Shown here: in pieces, positions 35,724 through 44,100 of the stretch
Position numbering within the stretch: position 1 is the first letter of the stretch
Layout of the letters: the number at the start of each line of letters is the position of its first letter
Assembly: GCF_016863515.1 (NCBI RefSeq)
Contig: NZ_BOPA01000014.1
Span: forward strand, 304,258 to 368,257
Direction of reading: 5' to 3'
From: Micromonospora gifhornensis
Lineage (GTDB): Bacteria; Actinomycetota; Actinomycetes; Mycobacteriales; Micromonosporaceae
DNA: 64,000 nucleotides
Made by a program: the position numbers and the translations under genes
Notes under the pieces: model-generated
Told to the model about the DNA's origin: nothing
Database searches by the model: none
Seen by the model: the letters and a program-made list of their open reading frames with translations, nothing else

Positions 35724-38700
35724 TCCCGGGGGACGTCGTCGTTTTCGATGAGCTTGCGGACCCCGCCGGCCCCCTGGGCGGCGAGCGCCTCCCGGGCCTG
35801 GGCGAACCGGGCCGGTGGTCGGGCCGGGGTGAGCACCGCCAGCGCGCCGTCGGTGGGCGGGGTGGCGGTGACCACCGCGTACAGCGGCTCGGCCAGGCTT
35901 ATGTCGAAGGCGGGTCCGGCGAACGCTCGGGCACCCTGCGCGCCGGCCCCGTTGACCGCCGCCGCGCCGGCTCCGGCCTGCACCTTCATCCGGTCGTCCG
36001 GGATCGGCCGGGTCACGGGCTGCCCGGTGCTGCCGCCGTCGGGGGTACGGGTCACCACCTCGTCCTCGGTCCGGGCGGCGACCAGGCGCCAGGCCGGCTC
36101 CGGGGGCAGGGTCAGCGCCGAGTCGTCGACGCGGAAGCCGGACGGCCACCGCTCGAACGAGGGCGCGGAGAGCTTCTCCATGTCGTCCAGGTCGAGGTAC
36201 TCCGCCGGGGGGAACAGGTCGTCGACCGGCGTCGACCGGGCCGGGACACCGTCGAGGGTGACGGCGCCGACAGTGAACCGCCGTACGTCTCCGGTGAGGG
36301 CCGCTGTGCCGTACCGGTCGACGGTCACCTCCAGCGGGGCCACCTTCTGCCGGACCGTCAGCGACCCGAGCGGGTGCACCAGGACCTCGGTGGCGGCGGT
36401 GGCCGACTCGGCGAGGGTGACAAGCGGCCCGGTCCCGGTGGGGGGCTCGGCCGTCCAGTTCGCCGGATCGGCCAGGGCCGCGCGGACCCGGTCCGCGAGG
36501 TTCACCCGCAGCGGCGGGGGGTTGACGGCGCGTCTGCCGACCGTGACGTCGAAGCGGATGGAATGCCGGCCGAGGAAGGTGAAACTGGCCCGTCCCACCG
36601 CCCGCCAGGGGCGGGGCCCGGTGAGGCTGCCGGCGAGTTCCACCGCGAGGACCGGGTCACCGTTCCAGGTGAGGGCGACCATCGCGTAGATGTCGATGGC
36701 GAAGGAGAGCGGTTCGAGCACGATCAGCGCGTCGATGCTGAGCACCGCGGCGATGGCGAAGGTCCCGATGAGCGGGACCGAGATCCCGGCGTACAGGTCG
36801 AGGCGGGCCCCGAACTGGACGGTGTTCGAGGTGATCGCCAGGTACGCCGCCAGCCGTAGCCGGGGGTTGCCGTCGCCCAGCGACAGGGTCAGCCGGGGCA
36901 GCACCGGCACGGTGTCCGGCTGCGGGTAACGCGGGTGGAACCCGCCGATAGAGACCAGGAAGGACGGTCGGTCTCCCCAGTTGGCGCGGACGGCCATCCG
37001 CCCGGTGAGGGTGAACCCGGCCAGCCGGGAGTCGCGCAGCACCCCGTCGATCGCCAACGTCCGCTGGCCGAAGTCGAGCGTACCCACCAGATCCACCTGG
37101 ATCAGCGCCACCGGTTCGGTGCGCCCGGGCGGCAGCGCGATCCGTAGTTGGCCGGCGAGCACCACCCGCACCGGCGTCGGGAACTGCACGAAGAGGCCCA
37201 GCCGGGCGGTGAGCAGGCCCTGCGCGCCCCAGGTGAGTTCGACGGTCGGCCCGACCACGTGCTGGCCGACGGTGGTGGGGAAGAACCGGTCGAGGTCCCG
37301 GATCAGGCGGGGGGCGTTGCCGATCGGGTCGGCGGGGAAGAGCAGGCCGTCCAGCCCGCCGTCGGCGAGCCCGTCACGCATCGCCTGCGCCCGGACCGCC
37401 CGGTTGACCCCGATCAGACCGCCGACCCCGGTGAGCGTGAAACCGAACCCGAGCTGGACCGGGGGAAACCGCACCGAGATGAGGACGAGCAGGGAGAAGC
37501 CGGGGGAGCCGTCCGGCATCCGGGTGTCGAGCAGACCGACCGCGGACAGCGCCTGGTCGAGGAAGTTGAGCTGGACGACGCCGCCGTACCGGCCGTCGTC
37601 CTGGGCGAGCAGGAACCCGCCGCCGGTGACGATTCCGGCGTCGACCGCGACCCCGATCCCGGACGGCCGCAGGAACGCCAGGTCCACGTCGATCGGGCCG
37701 AGGCTGCCGGCACCGTCGGCGGGGGTCAGCGCAGCCCGCACCCCGAGACCGGTGGCCGAGGCAGTGACCGGTCCGAGCCGTACCGTGAGGTCGGTGGTCA
37801 CCCGCACCTCGGCCCCGGCGGTGGAGACGGGGCCGGTGGCGCCGCCGCCGGGCAGCCCGGTGCTGCCGGCCCGCACCGCGGCGGTGAGGTGCTCCACGTG
37901 CAGCGGGCCGAAGCTGGTACCGACCGGCAGGGTCAGCTCCAGCCCACCGCCGGCGGTGAGGGTCAGGCCGTGCTCCGGTGACCAGCGCAGCCCGGCGTCC
38001 AGGTCGATCCGGATCGGGTAGGGCGGCAGGACCGCGGCGAGGAACCCGTCGTCGCCTGGTGCGATCAGCAGGCGGGCGCCGTCCAGGCTGAGGACGAGGT
38101 CACCGGTGGGTCCGTCGGCGGTGAGCCGGCCCTGCGCGGTGAACCGAAGCTGGTCGATCTCCAGTCGGGTCGCGTCCGGGGCACCGAGGCGCAGGGCCGG
38201 CTCGCCGGGGGTGGCGCTGGCGTACCGCAGCTCGACCGAGCCGGTCAGCTCGGCCCCGGCGGGCGGGGTGGACCCGTCGGCGGGCCGGAACCGCGCGCCG
38301 TCCCGGGTGACCACGACCGGGGTGACCAGGCCGGTGAGTCGACTCTGCAGGGTCCACTGGCCGTACTCGACCGTGGCGTCGAGGGTTCCCTGGGGTGCGA
38401 GCACGAGGGCCAGCGGTGGGTCGAGCGGGTCCTGCGCGGTGTCCCGGGCCAGTCCGGCGGCCAGGTGCAGGGTGGCCTGTCCCAGCGGGTCACCGACCGG
38501 GTCGGTGCCCGTCTCGTCGGGTGCGCCGACCGGCGCCGACCAGGACAGGTGCAGCAGGCGCCGGGCGGCGTCGCGCTGCGCCGGGCTGAGCCCGGACTCG
38601 GCCGCGTCGACGCCCGGGGTGCCATACGAGGCAGGCACGCCGACGCCGGTCAGCCACCGCCCCAGCGGTTCGCCGAGGGCGTCGGCGATCTCGGCGGGCA

Positions 38701-39328
38701 GCGTGGGCGGACCCTCGGGTCCGAACAGCCGGTCCCGGAGCACACCCACCGGGTCGACCAGCAGCCGGCCCACCGGATCGACGGTGAAGAAGGGACGTTC
38801 CCGTCGGTCCCGGACCTGCCTGCCGCCGATAGTGACGGGCGCCGTGGCGGTGACCAGCCGGCGCACACCGAGCACGTCGAGCGCGACCCGCAGGTTCGGC
38901 GCGTAGAGCGCCAGGTGCGCGTCGAGCAGATAACCGAACAGGTCGGTGAGGAAGAGCCGGTACGGGTCGGCGTCCTGATGTGGGGGAGCGGGTCGGCCCG
39001 GCGCACCCGGGACGGGTGGGGGCCGCCAGCCGTCGAGCAGGTCCACGACGGCCGTGACGGCGGTGCGGATCTCGGTGAGACACCACGCCGCGTCGCCGAG
39101 GTCGTCGAGGCCCCCGTCGATCCGGGCGGCGACCCGGGCCACGGTGTCCCGGCAGCGGACCAGGGCGTCGACGAACGCGGAAAGGTCGAAGCCGGTGAGG
39201 GCGGAGAGATCCCAGCCCATACCGCGCAACAGCCGGTCGCGGGCCTGGGGGTCGCCGGCCGCGTCGGTGAGGGGACGCAGCAGTGCGACCGCGTGCTGGA
39301 CGAGGATCGCCTGTACCGGTCGGGTCAT
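35720..39328 (-). CDS. giant-operon protein 1: 1202-aa DUF6603-like protein
   Basis: Resembles the DUF6603 family: LGFGFTLTGVGGLIGVNRAV, the LLFPADPIGNAPRLIRDL region, ISIGGFHPRYPQP-type and LAITSNTVQFGARLDLYAGI segments are its hallmarks. Most of the chain is a long run of short alternating strands (extended beta structure), after a helical N-terminal 170 residues. ATG 39328 has no ribosome site of its own but overlaps the stop of the 40-aa upstream ORF (ATGA), implying coupled translation. Function is unknown in all members that I know of. The C-terminal 250 residues are Pro/Ala-rich. Confidence 0.8.
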   Translation of the reverse strand: MTRPVQAILVQHAVALLRPLTDAAGDPQARDRLLRGMGWDLSALTGFDLSAFVDALVRCRDTVARVAARIDGGLDDLGDAAWCLTEIRTAVTAVVDLLDGWRPPPVPGAPGRPAPPHQDADPYRLFLTDLFGYLLDAHLALYAPNLRVALDVLGVRRLVTATAPVTIGGRQVRDRRERPFFTVDPVGRLLVDPVGVLRDRLFGPEGPPTLPAEIADALGEPLGRWLTGVGVPASYGTPGVDAAESGLSPAQRDAARRLLHLSWSAPVGAPDETGTDPVGDPLGQATLHLAAGLARDTAQDPLDPPLALVLAPQGTLDATVEYGQWTLQSRLTGLVTPVVVTRDGARFRPADGSTPPAGAELTGSVELRYASATPGEPALRLGAPDATRLEIDQLRFTAQGRLTADGPTGDLVLSLDGARLLIAPGDDGFLAAVLPPYPIRIDLDAGLRWSPEHGLTLTAGGGLELTLPVGTSFGPLHVEHLTAAVRAGSTGLPGGGATGPVSTAGAEVRVTTDLTVRLGPVTASATGLGVRAALTPADGAGSLGPIDVDLAFLRPSGIGVAVDAGIVTGGGFLLAQDDGRYGGVVQLNFLDQALSAVGLLDTRMPDGSPGFSLLVLISVRFPPVQLGFGFTLTGVGGLIGVNRAVRAQAMRDGLADGGLDGLLFPADPIGNAPRLIRDLDRFFPTTVGQHVVGPTVELTWGAQGLLTARLGLFVQFPTPVRVVLAGQLRIALPPGRTEPVALIQVDLVGTLDFGQRTLAIDGVLRDSRLAGFTLTGRMAVRANWGDRPSFLVSIGGFHPRYPQPDTVPVLPRLTLSLGDGNPRLRLAAYLAITSNTVQFGARLDLYAGISVPLIGTFAIAAVLSIDALIVLEPLSFAIDIYAMVALTWNGDPVLAVELAGSLTGPRPWRAVGRASFTFLGRHSIRFDVTVGRRAVNPPPLRVNLADRVRAALADPANWTAEPPTGTGPLVTLAESATAATEVLVHPLGSLTVRQKVAPLEVTVDRYGTAALTGDVRRFTVGAVTLDGVPARSTPVDDLFPPAEYLDLDDMEKLSAPSFERWPSGFRVDDSALTLPPEPAWRLVAARTEDEVVTRTPDGGSTGQPVTRPIPDDRMKVQAGAGAAAVNGAGAQGARAFAGPAFDISLAEPLYAVVTATPPTDGALAVLTPARPPARFAQAREALAAQGAGGVRKLIENDDVPRE

Positions 39329-39447
39329 GGGTGGCACCGACCGGCACAGTGCGGTCGAACGTCCATGATGGACCCTGTGGCTGCGGCGGGACACCGGCCC
39401 GGTGGGCGGGTGCTGTCGGGCATGACGACGGCACACCTCTGCGGCAT
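39325..39447 (-). CDS. 40-aa Cys-rich leader ORF at the head of the giant operon
   Basis: ATG 39447 has an AGGAG site seven bases upstream, the best in the operon, and the ORF ends by ATGA overlap with the 1202-aa gene. It encodes four Cys (5, 19, 33, 38). The position of its start relative to the conserved upstream element matches that of the 16576 gene. Codon third positions are less GC-rich than in neighbours, so it may be a leader for coupling rather than a functional peptide. Confidence 0.5.
   Translation of the reverse strand: MPQRCAVVMPDSTRPPGRCPAAATGSIMDVRPHCAGRCHP
39361..39373. promoter_or_regulatory. 13-bp palindrome within the leader ORF
   Basis: GTCCATGATGGAC is a perfect 6-1-6 palindrome 33-45 bases before the 1202-aa gene. 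It might be an operator or chance; it lies inside the 40-aa ORF. Confidence 0.25.
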
Positions 39448-39484
39448 GGTGGAACTCCTGTCGGTGGCTGGCCGGACGGCGCTG

Positions 39485-39545
39485 GGCGAGTCTGTTCGTG
39501 CAGCGGACCCAGACACCAGGGACCGTTGTCCCGTCTACTCGGGAC
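39485..39545 (-). promoter_or_regulatory. 61-nt conserved upstream element, copy 2
   Basis: Read on the minus strand it is GTCCC-N8-GGGAC-N4-GTCCC, TGGTG, CTGGGTC and ACAGACTCGCC, the counterpart of 16491-16551. It ends 37 bases before the leader ORF start at 39447. The half-sites and the downstream blocks are conserved while the spacers differ. It is the likely promoter/operator of the giant operon. Confidence 0.65.
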
Positions 39546-39547
39546 AC

Positions 39548-40011
39548 GACCGGGCCATCCGAAGGGATGGAGGGATCCGACCTGTCGGACGACAACCACC
39601 CGGGAGCTTCGGCGCATCGTCAGATCCGGCGGCCGTCGACACGGGTGACGTATGTGATCGGCTTGATCTGGTACTCGGACGTGCTTATCTGCACCAGTGC
39701 GGGACGGGAAGTGCGGGGGAAGTTCCTTCTTTCGCGATCGATTTCTGCCCTCATGATCAAGTTGAAGAAGTGGGAGTGCGCGGCGTCGTGAGCGGACGGG
39801 TGTTCGACGCTTCGCCGAATGTCGGCGGGGAGGGGGTAACCGTGTGCCTGGTGCTGCTGGCGAGGCACGGACGGTCGGCGCGGTAGCCGTCGTGACCTGG
39901 GCCGACACCGTTGGGGGCCAGGCGGTTTCTGGTAGGCGGCGTCGTGAACCCGCTCGCGCTCTGCGGGCATAAGCAGGTGTGAGCGCAACGTACGAAGCAA
40001 GGAACGTTTCT
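39548..40011. other. intergenic region upstream of the sigma factor, with a possible gene remnant
   Basis: No complete gene is supported. On the minus strand 39754-39620 could encode 44 residues ending ISTSEYQIKPITYVTRVDG, which read like the C-terminal end of a real protein but lack a start signal; a decayed remnant is possible. The DNA is less GC-rich here than elsewhere. The sigma-factor promoter must lie in the last 150 bases but I cannot define it. Confidence 0.35.
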
Positions 40012-40638
40012 TTGAGTGAGCCGGCCGGCCCCCGATCGGAGCGGCCTCCCCCTGCGCAGTTCGTGGCACCGTCGCAGTTGGTGGGCGATGACGTGTTGTT
40101 GCGCGAGTCGGTCGAGTGTCCGGAGCGGTTCGCGACGCTGTTCGATCGGCATGCTGTGGCCGTTCACCGGTACCTGGCGCGCCGGGTCGGTAACGCGGCT
40201 GACGACCTGCTGGCTGAGACGTTTCTGATTGCGTTTAGGCGGAGGTCGACTTATCGATCGCAGGGCGTTGATCCGCGGGCCTGGCTGTACGGCATCGCCA
40301 CGAACGTGTTGCGCCGACAGGCGCGGCAGGAGGAGCGCCGCTACCGCATGTTGGCCCGGTTGGCCACCAGCACGAGCGATGTGATGTCGAGCGACGATGA
40401 TGCCGTCGAGCGGGCGGACGCGCAGGCCCTGCGCCAGCAGTTGGCTGTGGCTCTGGCGCGGTTGAAGCGCGGGGACCGGGACGTGTTGTTGCTGACGGCG
40501 TGGGCCGGGTTGTCCTACGCCGAGATCGCTGCGGTGCTCGCCATACCTGTTGGCACGGTCCGGTCCCGGCTGAACCGAGCCCGACGCCTGACTCGTGAAT
40601 CCCTCAGCTCGGCGATGATCAACGAGGAATTGATATGA
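40012..40638 (+). CDS. ECF-type RNA polymerase sigma-70 factor
   Basis: A 208-aa sigma factor. Region 2 contains RFATLFDRHAVAVHRYLARRVG and the AEDLLAETF-like ADDLLAETFLIAFRRR; region 4 contains LSYAEIAAVLAIPVGTVRSRLNRARR. ECF factors direct RNA polymerase to stress or surface-signal promoters. The TTG at 40012 has AAGGA eight bases upstream and matches the MSEP-type start of relatives; GTG 39979 is an alternative. It overlaps the next gene by ATGA, so the partner membrane protein is probably its regulator. Confidence 0.85.
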   Translation: MSEPAGPRSERPPPAQFVAPSQLVGDDVLLRESVECPERFATLFDRHAVAVHRYLARRVGNAADDLLAETFLIAFRRRSTYRSQGVDPRAWLYGIATNVLRRQARQEERRYRMLARLATSTSDVMSSDDDAVERADAQALRQQLAVALARLKRGDRDVLLLTAWAGLSYAEIAAVLAIPVGTVRSRLNRARRLTRESLSSAMINEELI

Positions 40639-41651
40639 ACGATCTTGAATTGCTGCGCGAGCACGGCCCGGACGCGCCGCCGGTGTCTCTTGCGGCCCTA
40701 TCCAGTGCTCGTCAACGACTGATGGCCGAGATGGCCCCGGCTGCGCCGGCTCGCCGCAGGTGGGGCTGGAGTCGCGTGAGCTGGGCGCCTCAACATCGGC
40801 GGGTGGGCCTCGGCTTCGCCGTTGCTGTCGTGGTCGCCGCGGCGGCTGGCGGTACATTCATGTTGTCGGAGCATCGTGCGTCGACGGGCCGATCGACGGG
40901 CGTGCAGCTCGTGGCGTTCGACTCGCCGGTGTATCCCATCGGGTTGCGTCCTCGTCCCGCTGGCCTGGCGGCACCGACTTTCAGTGGCGGTGTTGCCCGC
41001 GACGAGCAGGGCAACGACCGGCCGGTGATGACGGCGGTCTTCCGGGCTGCTGATGGCGTCAGCGATGTCTACCTCGGTGTCAGCGATCGGTATGTGCCCC
41101 AGGACGCGCCTGAGCGGGTCCGGTCCGTCTCGTTGCAGGGCGTGCCCGGCTTCGTGGTCGAACATGATGCGCAGTCCGGCACGTCGGTGGTGCTGAGTTG
41201 GCAGCGCCGGCCTGGCCAGTGGGTCACGCTCACCGGCCATGGGCGCTTCGGCAATGAAGCGGCGGTGCGGGCGCTGGCCGCGACCGTGGCAGACGATGCC
41301 CAGCCGGTGCCGTTGCAGGTACGTCTCGCTCCAGCGGGCTGGCGGTTGGTGGCCTTCAAGGACAACAAGATCGTGACCCTGCGCGCCCCCGACTCCGTCG
41401 AGGAGCTCAGTGTCAATCTCGTCAAGGCACCCGAGAGAGATTTGATGGGCTGGGTAAGTGGCGCGAAGCGGGTTAGCACGGTGCAGGTCAACGGCAGGGA
41501 AAGCGACCTAGTGCAGACGATCGACGGGTGGTTTCTGCAGGTTCCGCTGCCCGATGGGACCGCCTTCCACCTTCAGGCACCGGCGATGTTGACTGGCGAA
41601 CAGGTCGTGGCCGTTGGCGCCCAAGTTGTCGTCACATCGCACGCTCGTTGA
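40635..41651 (+). CDS. membrane-anchored partner of the ECF sigma factor (CU044_5270-like)
   Basis: A 338-aa protein coupled by ATGA to the sigma gene. The cytoplasmic N-terminus of about 55 residues (MNDLELLREHGPDAPP and an ALSSARQRLMAEM helix) resembles the CU044_5270 family. A single transmembrane helix follows (about 58-76, GLGFAVAVVVAAAAGG), then an extracytoplasmic domain of about 250 residues. The layout fits an anti-sigma or sensor protein. It lacks a recognisable zinc anti-sigma HXXXCXXC motif. It is followed by a strong terminator. Confidence 0.7.
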   Translation: MNDLELLREHGPDAPPVSLAALSSARQRLMAEMAPAAPARRRWGWSRVSWAPQHRRVGLGFAVAVVVAAAAGGTFMLSEHRASTGRSTGVQLVAFDSPVYPIGLRPRPAGLAAPTFSGGVARDEQGNDRPVMTAVFRAADGVSDVYLGVSDRYVPQDAPERVRSVSLQGVPGFVVEHDAQSGTSVVLSWQRRPGQWVTLTGHGRFGNEAAVRALAATVADDAQPVPLQVRLAPAGWRLVAFKDNKIVTLRAPDSVEELSVNLVKAPERDLMGWVSGAKRVSTVQVNGRESDLVQTIDGWFLQVPLPDGTAFHLQAPAMLTGEQVVAVGAQVVVTSHAR

Positions 41652-41654
41652 AGC

Positions 41655-41690
41655 GGCGGGGCCGTGGCCGAGGCCACGCCCCCGCCTTTC
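41655..41690 (+). terminator. rho-independent terminator after the sigma operon
   Basis: A 15-bp stem with one mismatch (GGCGGGGCCGTGGCC against GGCCACGCCCCCGCC), a two-base loop, and a TTTC run right after. It lies four bases past the stop codon. Confidence 0.8.
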
Positions 41691-41776
41691 TGCACCTGAC
41701 CTGATCGCCGCTGAGCCGCGGGTTGGTGCCGCTCGGACTGGGCAAGGGCAGGCCGGGCAGCCCGACCCATCGTCGA

Positions 41777-41782
41777 TAGCAT
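41777..41782 (+). promoter_or_regulatory. -10 element of a leaderless promoter
   Basis: TAGCAT is followed by six bases and GTG 41789, with no ribosome site. Same geometry as at 13096. Confidence 0.5.
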
Positions 41783-41788
41783 GCCGCC

Positions 41789-42916
41789 GTGATTCGTGAG
41801 ATGCGCTTCGTCGTGTCGGTGCCGGATGAGGTTTCGGCCTATGCCGTCGCCGAGAAGCTGGCCGAGCGCGGCCACCTGCTGGTTGCGGTACGGGAGGTGC
41901 CGACCGACCCGCTGGAGGGTCGCTTCGCCGGCTGGTGGCGAGCCCACTCGCTGGTGGTGGACCCGCCCTACGAGGGTCCGCTGGAGGTCTCACCGGCCGA
42001 GAAGAAGGCCGTCGCGGCCATTGCCCGGAAGTATGGCGGGCAGGTCAACTCGGCCTGCGGCCAGTTTCCGGACAAGGCGATCGAGCGCTTCTCCCGGGAG
42101 GGCCTCGCGCACGAGCTCGACCGGGCCGAGGCCGACCGGATCCGCGCAGAGGTCGTCGGCGGGCAGACGGCCGCTGCGCCGTCTCTGCCCGCGCCTGCTG
42201 GACTCAAGTGTGGTGGTTTCCGTCGTCCTGCCGCCGATCTTCGTGCGGCGGCCCAGGTGGTGCCCTTCGGGGGCCGGACCTTCGACGGTGTGGGTGATCT
42301 GATCGAGGCGATCGCGGACGATGCGTTCCCGCAGGGCTCGGTGGTGCCCGCCACCCCGGGCGCTGTGCCGCTGCTGGCGGCGCTGGCGGGTGCCGGCGGG
42401 GTGAGCGACTTCTATCGGGCGATGACGCTCATGGTGCTGTTCCAGATGAGTACCGCGGGTCGGCGGCGGTTGGCCTACCAGGCGGACGCCCCGGAAGACG
42501 GCGGCGCCGAGACGTCTGCGGAGACAGCGACCCGGGCTGCGGTCGCGGCGGTGCTGCCCGGTCTCGCCGTGGGCCGCAGCGAGCTGGTCGAGTTCCTCCT
42601 CGCCGGGCTGTCCGCGGCCACGCGGGAGGCGGGGGCCGCAATGCCGGCCGGGCTGGAGCGGATCGCCGGGCGGTACGCGGGCACCGCCCGCAGCGCGGTG
42701 GTGGACCTGATCCGGGCCGTGGCCGACGGGGCCGACGAGCCCATCCGGGCCGCCACCGCAGCGGTGGTGGCGGCCCTGCCCGAGGTGGTCGACGGCGTGC
42801 AGAGCATGAAGGCCACGGTCGAGGGGCGGGCACTCGACACGCTCGATACCGTGCTGCAGTGGGAGCTGGACAACGCTCGGCTGTCCAAGCTGGGCTCGGT
42901 CTTCGGTCCCCGCTGA
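41789..42916 (+). CDS. hypothetical protein, 375 aa
   Basis: I do not recognise a family. The N-terminal 120 residues are an alpha/beta unit (MRFVVSVPDEVSAYAVAEKLAERGHLLVAVREVP) that looks like a RNase E inhibitor B-type or ACT-like fold. The rest is Ala-rich and helical with no transmembrane segments or catalytic motifs. The GTG start is leaderless (TAGCAT six bases before); ATG 41801 is a shorter alternative. Monocistronic. Confidence 0.6.
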   Translation: MIREMRFVVSVPDEVSAYAVAEKLAERGHLLVAVREVPTDPLEGRFAGWWRAHSLVVDPPYEGPLEVSPAEKKAVAAIARKYGGQVNSACGQFPDKAIERFSREGLAHELDRAEADRIRAEVVGGQTAAAPSLPAPAGLKCGGFRRPAADLRAAAQVVPFGGRTFDGVGDLIEAIADDAFPQGSVVPATPGAVPLLAALAGAGGVSDFYRAMTLMVLFQMSTAGRRRLAYQADAPEDGGAETSAETATRAAVAAVLPGLAVGRSELVEFLLAGLSAATREAGAAMPAGLERIAGRYAGTARSAVVDLIRAVADGADEPIRAATAAVVAALPEVVDGVQSMKATVEGRALDTLDTVLQWELDNARLSKLGSVFGPR

Positions 42917-43030
42917 TGACCGCCGGCCCACCGCCGTCGGGGCGACTGAACAATGCTGGCGACCGCGAGGCCGCCCGCTCAGCCGCCTAGGACGCGTCCG
43001 CCGTGGACGATGCGGTCGCGGTCACCCCCG

Positions 43031-43870
43031 TTACCTTGGCTGTAACCTGCGGATCGCCGCTCGTGGGGGAGCCATCAGGACCGTTGCTATGCCAACCCGG
43101 ACGGGTCCTGGCGGCTTCATCGGGTGACGCGCGGCGAACTCCCAGACGATCTCGCTGGCGTCGGGGCCCGCCTGATCGGTGTACCAGCCGTCGCCGTCGG
43201 GGCCCGGCCAGGCGTGCCCCATGTCCTGGACGCGGTACGCCTCGACGATCGACCTGCCGTCCGATGCCTTGATCGTCGTGTGCGTGTAGGGGTGCCGGCC
43301 GGTGGCGGCTGGCACGGACACGGTCTCCTCGGTCAGGTCGAGGCTGTCGTTGGGCAGCCCGTCGTCGACGAGGTCGCCGACCGTGGTCCATTGTTCGACG
43401 AGTCGGGTGGCGACCAGAGGCGGCACCACCTCGTCGCGCTCACCCTGGATGACCAGCAGGGGCACCTGCCGGGCGCGGTCGCCCATCGTGGCCCAGGCCT
43501 GACGTGCCGTGTACAGCGGTGGCGTCGCGGCCGGGTCGTCCGGGTCGACCTGGTCGAGTCCGTACTCGCCGCCGGTGACCGAGGTGGCCGTGGCGAAGAT
43601 GTCGGGGTAGGTCGCGGCGAGGATGACGGCGGTTCCCGCGCCCGACGAGGCGCCGGCCACGTGCACCTGGTCGGGATCCGCGTGGTACGTCTCGACCACC
43701 TGGCGGGCGACGCCGGCGAGCCGCGCGGGTTCTCCGGCGTCTCGTTGCTGATGCCGCGGGTCGACGGAGTTCCAGCAGGCGATCATGTTGCGGGAGATCA
43801 GCTGCGTGGGGTAGACGACGATGAAGCCTTCCCGGTCGGCCAGGTTGTTGAACCGGGTGGTGGACTTCAT
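43031..43870 (-). CDS. PHB-depolymerase/esterase-like protein lacking its N-terminus
   Basis: 279 aa with the alpha/beta-hydrolase features of the PHB depolymerase/LpqC family (PF10503-like). NNLADREGFIVVYPTQ, then the nucleophile serine in GASSGAG, an Asp in GERDEVVP and the His in DMGHAWPG complete a triad. Homologues normally have 70-100 further residues in front, with a secretion signal and a HGC oxyanion-hole segment; none is found in frame upstream. Either the gene is truncated or it is a decaying copy. It lies downstream of the ABC permease on the same strand. Confidence 0.65.
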   Translation of the reverse strand: MKSTTRFNNLADREGFIVVYPTQLISRNMIACWNSVDPRHQQRDAGEPARLAGVARQVVETYHADPDQVHVAGASSGAGTAVILAATYPDIFATATSVTGGEYGLDQVDPDDPAATPPLYTARQAWATMGDRARQVPLLVIQGERDEVVPPLVATRLVEQWTTVGDLVDDGLPNDSLDLTEETVSVPAATGRHPYTHTTIKASDGRSIVEAYRVQDMGHAWPGPDGDGWYTDQAGPDASEIVWEFAARHPMKPPGPVRVGIATVLMAPPRAAIRRLQPR

Positions 43871-44100
43871 GGGCTCGTCGCCCGGTCGTTCCGTCCCGCA
43901 GGGCCGTGGTGGGGAACAGGCCGAGCACTTGCGCCGCTCCTGGTCGACGTCGCCGCGTCCGATGAGTGCAGGAGGCTGTCCGTCGGTGGATGATCCGCCA
44001 CGCTTCTCACCCGGCCCTGGCCTGCCGTGCTCAGGTGTTCGCCGAGGGTGAGGTCGGCGAGGGTCGGGGTGTCCGGACGGCTGTGCGATGCGGTGGTCAT
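43867..44100 (-). CDS. possible 77-aa ORF coupled to the ABC permease
   Basis: ATG 44100 overlaps the permease stop (ATGA) and the frame ends by overlapping the esterase start. Composition is Ser/Thr/Pro/Arg-rich with no recognisable domain. The overlap argues for translation; the lack of protein-like pattern argues against. Confidence 0.3.
   Translation of the reverse strand: MTTASHSRPDTPTLADLTLGEHLSTAGQGRVRSVADHPPTDSLLHSSDAATSTRSGASARPVPHHGPAGRNDRATSP

Noticed and set aside
20603..39595. Contractile injection system (eCIS or T6SS) identity for the giant operon
   Set aside because: No sheath, tube, baseplate, spike or AAA ATPase gene is present among the six proteins; only PG-binding domains and large scaffolds are visible.
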